A stretch of 42,442 bases of DNA from UBA9647 sp049522195 (GTDB lineage Bacteria; Bacteroidota; Ignavibacteria; UBA10030): positions 1 to 42,442 of the forward strand of contig JBEKOB010000033.1 of assembly GCA_049522195.1 (NCBI GenBank). The letters run 5' to 3'. Every line of letters begins with the position of its first letter. Position 1 is the first letter of the stretch. The position numbers and the translations under genes were made by a program. Of the stretch, positions 1 through 7,983 are shown piece after piece. The notes below the pieces were generated by a model that worked only from the letters and a program-made list of their open reading frames with translations, was not told where the DNA came from and searched no databases.

Positions 1-96
1 ATCGGGTGATCGGGTCATCGGGTGATCGGGTCATCGAGTGATCGGGTCATCGAGTGATCGGGCCATCGAGTGATCGAATGATTTGGTGATCTCGCG
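1..96. repeat. 8-bp tandem repeat at left window edge
   Basis: An 8-bp unit (ATCGGGTG alternating with ATCGGGTC, later ATCGAGTG) is repeated about 12 times in exact register from base 1. It decays after about base 72 and ends before the M28 peptidase start. The alternation gives a 16-bp dimer. The array runs off the left edge, so its full length is unknown. The small reading frame it creates on the minus strand is repeat-encoded and not a gene. Confidence 0.85.
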
Positions 97-184
97 ATGG
101 GAAGAACTGTTGAGCGAAGCGCGGAGGATTGTGACGGGTAAAAAATCAACAACAACGACTGGAGTGGACAACGTGCGGAGACCA

Positions 185-1528
185 ATGAACATTTTGGTGG
201 GCTGTTTGCTTGTTGTGGTGATGGCGTTCGGTCAGCAGCCGCCAAAGAAGAACGCGTTTGTGGCGAAGATCGTTAAAGAAATATCGCCTAAGAACATAAA
301 GGCGACGGTTGAACAGCTCGCCGGGTTTGGCACCCGACTGACGCTCTCCGATACCGTCAGCAACTCACGAGGGATCGGGGCGGCTCGGCGATGGCTCAAA
401 TCCGAGTTCGAGCGATATGCGCAAGCGAGCAATGGAAGAATGAGCGTTGAGTTCTTTGAAACTACAGTGCCTCCGATGCAGCGGATTCCGACGCCGACGA
501 AAGTCGTTGACGTCGTTGTCACTCTCAAGCCTGCACAGGCAGGCCCATCGGCCGGTCGGCTCATTGTTGTTGGTGGGCACTATGATTCGCGTCCCACAAA
601 TGTGCTGGACGTCAACAGCGATGCCCCCGGTGCGAACGATGACGGGAGCGGGACTGCGGTCGTACTGGAACTTGCGCGTGTCATGAGCAAGTACACGTTT
701 GATGCGACGATCGTGTTCATTGCTTTTGCTGGAGAGGAGCAGGGTTTGTATGGCGCTGCTGCCTGGGCAGATATGGCGAAGAAAGAAAAACTGAATGTCG
801 AGGCCATGTTCAACATCGACATGATTGGGAGCACGAAGGCAGGAGATGGGACGAAAGAAAACCGTTATGTGCGACTTTTCTCGGAGGCATTCACTCCGCT
901 TGATACAGGTGCTTCATTTCGCCAGGCGGTAGCACTGGGATTGGAAAACGATGGTGGATCACGAACCCTTGCCCGGTACATCAAAGAGGTCGGTGAACAA
1001 TACAACCCCACGTTCGGCGTGGATCTTGTGTACCGGCTTGACCGCTTTCTTCGTGGAGGGGATCATCGCCCGTTCCACGAACGCGGATTTCGTGCCGTAA
1101 GGTTCAGCGAGGTGAAGGAGAATTATGATCACCAGCATCAGGATGTGAGGATTGAAAACGGTAAGGAGTACGGGGATCTGCCAAAGTTCGTCGACTATGA
1201 ATACTGTGGGAATGTTGCCCGGATCAACGCTGCCGCGATTGCGACCCTTGCGCGTGCCCCACAGCCGGCGCAAAAGGTTGCCATCCTCACAGCTCAACTC
1301 GGATATGATACCGTCTTGCGCTGGGCCAAGAACCCCGAATCGGACCTTGCCGGCTATCTTGTCCGCTACCGGCAGAGCCACTCACCAGTGTGGGAGAAAT
1401 CCGTTTTTACACGTGATACAACCATCACACTCAAGGTATCCAAAGATGAGTATGTTTTCGGAGTTCAGGCTGTTGATACAGAAGGGAATACCGGGCTCGT
1501 GACCATTCCCAGACCATCAGGTCGGTAA
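185..1528 (+). CDS. Secreted M28-family zinc aminopeptidase
   Basis: Predicted exported di-zinc peptidase of 447 aa. The start at 185 is chosen because it begins a signal peptide (MNILVGCLLVVVMAFGQ) and has GCGGAG just upstream; the frame is open back to 83, but that extension starts in repeat-derived sequence. The M28 metal ligands are all visible: H132 in GGHYDS, D152 in GANDDGSG, E184/E185 in AFAGEEQG (general base and ligand), D212 in NIDMIG, and H294 in GGDHRPF. After the catalytic domain, roughly residues 365-445 look like a fibronectin type III-like beta domain (pattern ending in VQAVDTEGNTG). It probably degrades peptides outside the cytoplasm. Substrate is not predictable. The next gene is 55 bp downstream on the same strand and is also exported. 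Confidence 0.88.
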   Translation: MNILVGCLLVVVMAFGQQPPKKNAFVAKIVKEISPKNIKATVEQLAGFGTRLTLSDTVSNSRGIGAARRWLKSEFERYAQASNGRMSVEFFETTVPPMQRIPTPTKVVDVVVTLKPAQAGPSAGRLIVVGGHYDSRPTNVLDVNSDAPGANDDGSGTAVVLELARVMSKYTFDATIVFIAFAGEEQGLYGAAAWADMAKKEKLNVEAMFNIDMIGSTKAGDGTKENRYVRLFSEAFTPLDTGASFRQAVALGLENDGGSRTLARYIKEVGEQYNPTFGVDLVYRLDRFLRGGDHRPFHERGFRAVRFSEVKENYDHQHQDVRIENGKEYGDLPKFVDYEYCGNVARINAAAIATLARAPQPAQKVAILTAQLGYDTVLRWAKNPESDLAGYLVRYRQSHSPVWEKSVFTRDTTITLKVSKDEYVFGVQAVDTEGNTGLVTIPRPSGR

Positions 1529-1583
1529 CGTCGTTCACGGAAATCACAATACGGCAAACTCTATTACGGAAGAAAGGGAGACT

Positions 1584-2081
1584 ATGATGCCTCGGCTTCT
1601 AGCGGTACTCGTGCTTGCGTCACTGGTCATGGGCGTGACGTATGCTCAGACCAAAGAGACGCCCAAGGATGATGGAACAAAACGTGAGCAGTTTGACCCG
1701 AAGAAGGATTCAGAGAAAGATCTTAAGGACGCTGTTACTCTGGCCACGAAATCACACAAGCGCATCCTGCTGGACGTCGGGGGCGAATGGTGCATCTGGT
1801 GCCGCAACCTCGACAAATTCTTCCAGGACAATAAGGATGTTTCGGAATTTCTTCACAACAATTTCATCGTTGTAAAGATCAACTACAGCGAAGAGAACCA
1901 GAACGAGAAGTTTCTTTCCAAGTACCCGGAGATCGAAGGCTATCCTCACCTCTTCGTGCTGGATAACAAGGGAAAATTCCTGCATTCGCAAGATACGGGT
2001 GCTTTGGAGAGCGGTGATCATCATGATCACGACAAGGTGTTCAACTTTCTGAAGAAGTGGGCGCCGAAAATTGATTCGTGA
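1584..2081 (+). CDS. Secreted thioredoxin-fold protein (thioredoxin_7 type)
   Basis: 165 aa with an N-terminal signal peptide ending near TYAQT and a thioredoxin-like domain carrying a WCIWC motif (C70, C73). The context GGEWCIWCRNLDKFF is typical of the DUF255/thioredoxin_7 group rather than classical WCGPC thioredoxin. A cis-proline region (EGYPHLFVLD) and the final FLKKW helix follow. It is probably a periplasmic thiol oxidoreductase or thiol reductase. An AAAGGGAG ribosome site lies at 1573-1580; the ATG at 1587 gives slightly better spacing than 1584, so either Met may be used. It follows the M28 peptidase in the same direction and may be co-transcribed with it. Confidence 0.82.
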   Translation: MMPRLLAVLVLASLVMGVTYAQTKETPKDDGTKREQFDPKKDSEKDLKDAVTLATKSHKRILLDVGGEWCIWCRNLDKFFQDNKDVSEFLHNNFIVVKINYSEENQNEKFLSKYPEIEGYPHLFVLDNKGKFLHSQDTGALESGDHHDHDKVFNFLKKWAPKIDS

Positions 2082-2123
2082 GGACATCGGGATCGGAGGG
2101 GTCCCCGGAAGGGGGCTGCAAGT

Positions 2124-2729
2124 CTAGGTGCGGCTGAAACTGGACGTGCGGCCATGTTGGAACTTGAGCACCTCTTCGACCGTCCTAAGGCCCTCTTTCT
2201 TCTGAAGGTAGGAGAGGAACTTCACCAGCACAAGTGCAGTGGCGTATGCATCCCCGGACGCGCGGTGGCGTTCGGGGATTGTTATATTCAGGTGTTCCGC
2301 CACCGGACCGAGCGATTTGCTGGGGAGATGGGGAAGTATGCGGCTTGAAAGTTTAACCGTGCAGAGACGCTGATTGTCGAACTCAATGCCCCGTTCCCGC
2401 CGGGCTGTGTGGGAAACAAATCCCCAGTCAAAAGCGGCATTGTGGGCAACGAATATGGCGTCCCCGAGAAACTCCGCAATAAATGGGACGACCTCACGGG
2501 CAGGCGGCGCGTTCTGGACCATGACATTGTCGATACCCGTCATCGACGTGATATATGCCGGGATGGTGAGCAATGGGTTGACAAGGGTTGAGAATTCGTC
2601 CACGAGCGTGCCATCTTGGACCTTCATCATCGCAATCTCTGTGATGCGATCGTCGATCGCGCTCATCCCAGTCGTCTCCACATCAACGACGACAAACGTT
2701 GCTTTGCTGATGAGTTGAAGTTTCTTCAC
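2124..2729 (-). CDS. DnaQ-like 3'-5' exonuclease
   Basis: 201 aa DEDDh exonuclease-fold protein. Exo I has D16 and E18 (VVDVETTG), Exo II has D101 (HNAAFDWGF), and Exo III has H155 and D160 (HRASGDA). It resembles the epsilon proofreading subunit of DNA polymerase III or a free-standing DnaQ-family nuclease. No GIY-YIG or polymerase domain is attached, so it could be a proofreading subunit or an RNA/DNA trimming enzyme. It lies 14 bp downstream of the fructose-bisphosphatase gene on the same strand and is the last gene of the long minus-strand run. It converges with the thioredoxin-fold gene across 42 bp. Confidence 0.85.
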   Translation of the reverse strand: MKKLQLISKATFVVVDVETTGMSAIDDRITEIAMMKVQDGTLVDEFSTLVNPLLTIPAYITSMTGIDNVMVQNAPPAREVVPFIAEFLGDAIFVAHNAAFDWGFVSHTARRERGIEFDNQRLCTVKLSSRILPHLPSKSLGPVAEHLNITIPERHRASGDAYATALVLVKFLSYLQKKEGLRTVEEVLKFQHGRTSSFSRT

Positions 2730-2743
2730 AGTCCGATTCGTTT

Positions 2744-3757
2744 TCAGTTATCCCTCTTCCCCTGCAAGAATTCCTCGGCTATGCGCACGTCTTCGTCGCT
2801 CCCGAGGAACACCGGTGTCCGCTGATGGAGCGACTGCGGCTGGATGTCCAGGATTCGCTGCGTCCCGTCTGTCGCACGCCCTCCTGCCTGTTCTAGCAAG
2901 AATGCCATTGGATTGCCCTCGTACATCAACCGGAGTTTCCCCTTGGGATTTTTCGAATCTGCGGGATACATGAAAATGCCTCCATAGAGAAGCGTCCGTT
3001 GAATGTCGCCTACCATCGATCCTACGTACCGGGCCGAGTAAGGCCGATTGGTGCTCTTGTCATCTTCCTGAAGGTAGCGAACGTACTTCTTCATCCCTTC
3101 AGACCAGCGATGAAAATTCCCCTCATTGACACTGTAGATCTTACCCCGCTTCGGAATCCGAATGTTCTCGTGCGAGAGAAGAAACTCACCAATGCTGGGA
3201 TCGAGCGTGAAGCCGTGCACTCCATCTCCGGTCGTGTAGACGATCATCGTCGACGAGCCGTACATCACATACCCAGCACCCACTTGCTTGTATCCGGGCT
3301 GTAAACAGTCCTGCAACGTGCCCGGACCGGCAGGGGTCACTCGCCGAAACAGTGAAAAAATCGTGCCGATCGTTACATTGGCGTCGATATTGGACGAGCC
3401 GTCCAGAGGATCGAAGATGAGGACGTACTTTCCCGTGGGATAGTGCTCGGGGATATTCAGGACATCCTCGTTTTCCTCAGACGCCATCACACACAGGTGC
3501 CCTCCGTGATCCATCGCTTTGTAGATCGCGTCATGTGCGAACACGTCAAGTTTTTTCACTTCATCGCCGTGGATATTTTCCCGGCCGACCGATCCAAGGA
3601 TATCGACAAGGCCCGCTTTGCTGACTTCGCGGGAAATGATCTTGATTGCGAGTGTCAGATCGCGAAGGAGTCCCGAAAAGCTTCCGCTCGCGCCCGGATG
3701 CGCTCGCTCTCCTTCGATGATGTGGCGTTCAAGTGTGATGATCTTGTGTTGGGACAT
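2744..3757 (-). CDS. fbp: Fructose-1,6-bisphosphatase, class I
   Basis: 337 aa, the usual length of class I FBPase. It hydrolyses fructose 1,6-bisphosphate to fructose 6-phosphate in gluconeogenesis. The metal-binding signature DPLDGSSNIDANVTIGTIF is intact. The substrate-binding region with YVGSMVGDIQRTLLYGG and the KGKLRLMYEGNPMAFLLEQAGG block, characteristic of the class, are also present. It is cytoplasmic. It sits between the DnaQ-like gene (14 bp downstream) and the ABC exporter gene (121 bp upstream). No functional link to either neighbour is evident. Confidence 0.95.
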   Translation of the reverse strand: MSQHKIITLERHIIEGERAHPGASGSFSGLLRDLTLAIKIISREVSKAGLVDILGSVGRENIHGDEVKKLDVFAHDAIYKAMDHGGHLCVMASEENEDVLNIPEHYPTGKYVLIFDPLDGSSNIDANVTIGTIFSLFRRVTPAGPGTLQDCLQPGYKQVGAGYVMYGSSTMIVYTTGDGVHGFTLDPSIGEFLLSHENIRIPKRGKIYSVNEGNFHRWSEGMKKYVRYLQEDDKSTNRPYSARYVGSMVGDIQRTLLYGGIFMYPADSKNPKGKLRLMYEGNPMAFLLEQAGGRATDGTQRILDIQPQSLHQRTPVFLGSDEDVRIAEEFLQGKRDN

Positions 3758-3878
3758 GGCAAATTAGGCCTGAGGGTGGATGGAGTTGTCGTTGTTCCGT
3801 GACGCTGCGAGGTTTTGAAGAACGGTGACTGAATGCAGAAGTCCGGAATTTCTTCCGTGGCTTCTTCACACGGATCCG

Positions 3879-5672
3879 CTATGATTTCACTTCCTGATCT
3901 TTGTACTGCAACCGGTAAAGCTTCCGATAGATACCATCGTGAGCGAGGAGCTCCTGATGAGTCCCCATTTCACGGATTTCGCCTTTATGGAGCACGATGA
4001 TCTTGTCCGCACTCTGGATTGTCGAGAGGCGATGGGCGATGACGATCGAAGTCCGGCCTTTCAGCAATTTTTTTATGGCGGCCTGAATAAGGAGCTCTGT
4101 TTCCGTATCGACACTAGACGTGGCTTCGTCGAGGACGAGAATGCGTGGATTGAACGCTAGGGCCCTTGCAAACGACAGGAGCTGCTTCTGTCCCACTGAA
4201 AGCGTCGAGCCGCGTTCCTTCACTTCTGAGTCGTACTGCTTTGGCATCTGTTCGATGAAGCGGTGGGCCCCCACGATTTCAGCGGCTTCCTTCACACGGT
4301 CCAGGGAAATTGAAGGATCTCCGAGGTTGATGTTCCCTTTGATGTCGCCCGAGAACAGGAACACATCCTGAAGCACCACAGCGATGTGCTTGCGCAGCTC
4401 TTCCGGGAGCACCGCGTCGATATTGATCCCATCAATAAGGATCTCCCCTTTTTGATGCTCATAGAAGCGGCTCAGCAGACTGATGATGGACGTTTTGCCT
4501 GCGCCGGTATGTCCAACGAGAGCAACTGTCTGACCTGGTTTTACATGGAACGATATGTTCTTGAGGACCCACTCAGGCGAATTTGCTCCATCTGACGGCG
4601 TATGGTATGCGAACCAGACATTGCGGAATTCGATCTCACCGCGTACGGAGGGGAGGGGTGTGGGTGCCTGCGGAGAGCTCGACACGGACTTGTCATCGAG
4701 CAGCTGGAAGATTCTCTCAGAAGAAGCCATTGCCGTCTGGAGGATGTTGTATTTCTCCGACAGGTCACGAATTGGTCGCCAGAACATCTCATTGAACTGC
4801 AGGAAAGCCATCACCGTTCCCAAGGTCACGGCCCCACCAAGGACATTACCGCCGGCATACCAAATGATCAATCCCACCGAAAGCGCTCCGATGAGATCAA
4901 CCCCCGGATAGAATACGGCGTAGTAGAAAATGGATTTGATATTTGCGTCCCGGTGCGCGGCGTTGATTTGCGAGAATTTGTCGAATGACTTTTTCTCGCG
5001 ACTGAAGATCTGGTCAACCACCATGCCCGTGATATGTTCCTGCATGAAGGAATTGATCCGCGCAATCTGGATCCGGACCTCGCGATATGCTTCGCGGGCC
5101 TTCTTGCGGAACAAGAAGGTTCCGTAGAACAAGAGCGGGAGGACGCTGAGCGAGACGAGTGCAAGCTCCCAGCTCATGGTGAACATGAAATAGAAAATGC
5201 CAATGATCGTAAAGACGTCGCTGAAGACCATAACGATGCCCGAGGAGAACATCTCATTCAGGACCTCGACATCATTCGTGACCCTCGTGATCATCCGTCC
5301 AATGGGGTTTTTATCGTAGAACTTCGGCGCCAGGTTTTGAAGATATGTGAAGATCTCCATCCTGAGGTCATAGATGGTTCGCTGTCCAATCCACTGCGTT
5401 AAATACGCGTTTGCATACTGGACAAAGCCCCGAACAATAAGAACAGCGAAGAAAAGCATGGCAGTGATGAGCAAGCCATGCGTGTCTTTCTGGGCGATGT
5501 TGACATCCACGGCCACTTTGGTGAAGTAGGGCCGGATCGCTTCCATAGCACTTGTGAGAATGCTCAACACGATGCCGAGAACTACATGCCAACGATAGGG
5601 GCGAAGATACTTCAGCAGCCGCCGCATCAAGCGGGCATCGTATGCTTTACCTAGGACTTCTTCTTCGTGCAT
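3879..5672 (-). CDS. ABC exporter subunit 1 (type IV half-transporter)
   Basis: 597 aa half-transporter: an N-terminal six-helix ABC_membrane domain (about 25-310) fused to a nucleotide-binding domain (about 340-580). Walker A is GHTGAGKTS, the Q-loop is VLQDVFLFSG, Walker B is ILVLDEATSSVD with the catalytic Glu present, and the H-loop is IAHRLS. The signature motif is LSVGQ rather than LSGGQ. The other half-transporter in the same operon has a canonical LSGGQ but LDD in Walker B. The pair therefore fits a heterodimeric exporter with one degenerate ATP site, as known for TM287/288 and BmrCD. Exported substrate is unknown (drug or lipid are the usual options). A four-helix-bundle gene lies between the two subunit genes. 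Confidence 0.9.
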   Translation of the reverse strand: MHEEEVLGKAYDARLMRRLLKYLRPYRWHVVLGIVLSILTSAMEAIRPYFTKVAVDVNIAQKDTHGLLITAMLFFAVLIVRGFVQYANAYLTQWIGQRTIYDLRMEIFTYLQNLAPKFYDKNPIGRMITRVTNDVEVLNEMFSSGIVMVFSDVFTIIGIFYFMFTMSWELALVSLSVLPLLFYGTFLFRKKAREAYREVRIQIARINSFMQEHITGMVVDQIFSREKKSFDKFSQINAAHRDANIKSIFYYAVFYPGVDLIGALSVGLIIWYAGGNVLGGAVTLGTVMAFLQFNEMFWRPIRDLSEKYNILQTAMASSERIFQLLDDKSVSSSPQAPTPLPSVRGEIEFRNVWFAYHTPSDGANSPEWVLKNISFHVKPGQTVALVGHTGAGKTSIISLLSRFYEHQKGEILIDGINIDAVLPEELRKHIAVVLQDVFLFSGDIKGNINLGDPSISLDRVKEAAEIVGAHRFIEQMPKQYDSEVKERGSTLSVGQKQLLSFARALAFNPRILVLDEATSSVDTETELLIQAAIKKLLKGRTSIVIAHRLSTIQSADKIIVLHKGEIREMGTHQELLAHDGIYRKLYRLQYKDQEVKS

Positions 5673-5677
5673 AAATC

Positions 5678-6134
5678 AATGCAAAATGGTTAAAGGCAAA
5701 ATTAAAAAAAGGGGAAACAAGAACACTAAAAGTTTGTCACGTCTTTCTCTTACCGCGCGCTGAACTCACTATGGCTCCGAGTATTCTTGTGATCTCATCG
5801 GATTCCTGGAGAACATCTGTTAATGGTCGTTGTTCCAGTAGCCTAGAGGCGTCCAACAATCTGAGCCAATAAAAGGTCTCACGTGCTTCGCGCAAAGCCA
5901 CGCCCATTCGATAGATGAAATCGTTCTTCGTGTGAGCCGCAGTCGCTTCTTCTACGTTCGCTCCAATCGAGGTGCCGGATCGAATAAGCTGTCTTCCTAT
6001 TGTATTCGCTGAGGCTGTGTTCGGCAAAGATTCCACCAGAGCAATAATCGTAAGCGCAAACCGGAACGTCCGATCTTTTATGTCTTCTGGCTTCTCTGTT
6101 GCCATTTTTGACTTCTCATTTTGACTTTTGCATT
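5678..6134. mobile_element. Inverted-repeat cassette carrying a four-helix-bundle gene
   Basis: The gap between the two ABC exporter genes is bounded by an inverted repeat: AATGCAAAAT at 5678-5687 and, on the other strand, AATGCAAAAGT at 6124-6134. Both ends continue in similar A-rich phrases (AAAGGCAAAATT at the left; GTCAAAATG and GTCAAAA at the right). The left end is 6 bp from the start codon of subunit 1. The right end is one base from the stop codon of subunit 2. Between them lies one gene, 5737-6105. I infer a small non-autonomous insertion; no transposase is encoded and no target-site duplication is obvious. Confidence 0.5.
5737..6105 (-). CDS. Four-helix-bundle protein (23S rRNA IVS/S23 family)
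   Basis: 122 aa, all-helical, with the family hallmarks F-R-F-A-L near the N-terminus, GRQLIRSGTSIGANVEEA at about 41-58, and FIYRMGVALREARETFYWL at about 63-81. This family was first seen in intervening sequences of 23S rRNA genes and is structurally close to Avd proteins of diversity-generating retroelements; its biochemical role is not established. Its position between two subunit genes of one transporter, within an inverted-repeat pair, suggests insertion. A distant relative is at 41623-41988 and is also surrounded by repeats. No ribosome-binding site is evident. Confidence 0.85.
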   Translation of the reverse strand: MATEKPEDIKDRTFRFALTIIALVESLPNTASANTIGRQLIRSGTSIGANVEEATAAHTKNDFIYRMGVALREARETFYWLRLLDASRLLEQRPLTDVLQESDEITRILGAIVSSARGKRKT

Positions 6135-6135
6135 T

Positions 6136-7896
6136 CTACAGTTCTTCCAGCTCTCGCTCCAAGAGCTGCTTCTCATTCAGGTCGGCATAGATGCCGCCGT
6201 GAGCCACCAGCTCGTCGTGCGTCCCACGCTCAACAATCTGACCTTTGTCAAGAACAACGATAAGGTCAGCCCCTTTCACGGTGGAAATTCTGTGGCTAAT
6301 AATGATGCTCGTTCGTCCTTTCATGAACGTACGCAGCCGTCGGAGTATCTCTTCCTCGGTGTATGTGTCGACAGCTGAGAGGCAGTCATCAAGGATCAGG
6401 ATTTTGGGCTGACGTATGAGCGCCCGAGCAATACTTGTGCGCTGCTTTTGACCGCCGGAGAGCGTAATGCCCCGCTCGCCGATCATCGTCTCGAATTGCT
6501 TTGGAAACTCAAGGACATCCTTCGCTATCTGGGAAATTTCCGCGGCTTCCCGGACATGATCTGCCGTGCCGTTGTCGGTTCCATACTGGATGTTCTCCGC
6601 CAGGGAGTCTGAGAACAGAAATGTTTCCTGCGGGACATATCCGATATGAGTGCGCAGGACAGCCAGTGGGATCTTTCTGATGTCCTGACCGTCAATCAGC
6701 AATTCGCCTTCCGTGATATCGTACAATCTCGGGACGAGGTTAACAAGCGTCGTTTTTCCTGAGCCAGTGTAGCCCACGACAGCGACGGTCATCCCGCGCT
6801 CGATCTTCAGGTTTATGTTCTGCAGCGTGGGGCGCTCAGCACCCTTATGGGTGAACTGCACTCCGCGAAACTCAATCTCCCCCTCGATATCCCGGATTGT
6901 CGTGAGCGTGTCATCTGTGTCTTTAATTTCGGGAGTCGTGTCCAGGATCTTGCCCAATCGCTCCATCGATGCTGCTCCCTGTTGGAGCAGGTTGATGACC
7001 CAACCGAAAGCTATGACCGGCCAGATGAGCATCACAAGATAGGCAAGGAAGGCCGACAGCGAACCAATGGAGAGCTCACCATGGATAACCTGAAGCCCGC
7101 CGGCATAGAGGGTGATAATAATCGAGCAGCCGATGATACTGAACATCAGAGGCCACATGAGCGACTGCAAACGAGCAAGAACGAGATTCTTCTGAAGATA
7201 ATCCCAGCTCAGGCCGCTGAAGAGGTCGATTTCGTATTTCTCGCGGACGTAGGATTTGATCACCCGGATACCGGAAAGGTTCTCCTGAGCCCGCGTTGTG
7301 AGCAGAGAAAACTGCGCCTGCCGGTCCAGCGATTTCTTATGTATGCTCTTTCCGAGCAGGTACACGATCAGGGAAGCGAATGGCAAGGGAATCAGTGCGA
7401 GGAGCGTCAATTGCCAATCCTTGACCAGCATCAGTCCAAGCACCATCGTGAATGTCAGGAGCGTGTCCGTAGGGTACATGATGCCGGGGCCGACGACGTT
7501 TCGGACCGCGCTGATATCGTTCGTAGCGTGTGCCATCAGATCGCCGGTCGGCGTATTCTGGAAATACGAATATGAGAGACGTTGGAGATGTGCGAGCAGG
7601 TCGTTTCGCAGGTCAAACTCAATGTGGCGTGAAACCACAATGATCGTCTGGCGAGTCAGGAACGTGAACACGCCCGCAACGAGGGAGAAAGCGACGATAA
7701 TCACTGCCCAGCGAAGGAGGTCTGCTGACACGACAGAATGAGTATCGATCCCGGTCTTGAGCACATCGATTGCCCGCCCGAGAAACATTGGTTGCACAAC
7801 GGTGAACAAGTTGCTGGCTATCACCGTCACCACACCCCAGACGAGGGTGCGCTTGTATCGGAGCAAATATGGTTTAAGGCGTAATAAGGGCTTCAT
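6136..7896 (-). CDS. ABC exporter subunit 2 (degenerate Walker B Glu)
   Basis: 586 aa half-transporter from ATG 7896 (MKPLLRLKPYL); the frame extends to a TTG at 7947, but that adds a non-conserved stretch. A six-helix membrane domain is followed by a nucleotide-binding domain with Walker A GYTGSGKTT, Q-loop VPQETFLFSD, canonical signature LSGGQKQR, and H-loop ISHRIS. Walker B is ILILDDCLSAVD, with Asp where the catalytic Glu should be. Together with LSVGQ in subunit 1 this predicts one non-hydrolysing composite site in a heterodimer. The stop codon TAG directly abuts the inverted-repeat cassette that separates it from subunit 1. Confidence 0.9.
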   Translation of the reverse strand: MKPLLRLKPYLLRYKRTLVWGVVTVIASNLFTVVQPMFLGRAIDVLKTGIDTHSVVSADLLRWAVIIVAFSLVAGVFTFLTRQTIIVVSRHIEFDLRNDLLAHLQRLSYSYFQNTPTGDLMAHATNDISAVRNVVGPGIMYPTDTLLTFTMVLGLMLVKDWQLTLLALIPLPFASLIVYLLGKSIHKKSLDRQAQFSLLTTRAQENLSGIRVIKSYVREKYEIDLFSGLSWDYLQKNLVLARLQSLMWPLMFSIIGCSIIITLYAGGLQVIHGELSIGSLSAFLAYLVMLIWPVIAFGWVINLLQQGAASMERLGKILDTTPEIKDTDDTLTTIRDIEGEIEFRGVQFTHKGAERPTLQNINLKIERGMTVAVVGYTGSGKTTLVNLVPRLYDITEGELLIDGQDIRKIPLAVLRTHIGYVPQETFLFSDSLAENIQYGTDNGTADHVREAAEISQIAKDVLEFPKQFETMIGERGITLSGGQKQRTSIARALIRQPKILILDDCLSAVDTYTEEEILRRLRTFMKGRTSIIISHRISTVKGADLIVVLDKGQIVERGTHDELVAHGGIYADLNEKQLLERELEEL

Positions 7897-7983
7897 GAGA
7901 AAACAGTAATAACGAAAAAAGACATAGAGCTGAATTTCCGGTAGCAAGCCCGCCGGAAACTGGAGTCCATCGGTTGATCTCTT

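Noticed and set aside
83..184. N-terminal extension of the M28 peptidase
   Set aside because: It starts within decayed tandem repeat, and the signal peptide begins only at 185 with its own ribosome site.
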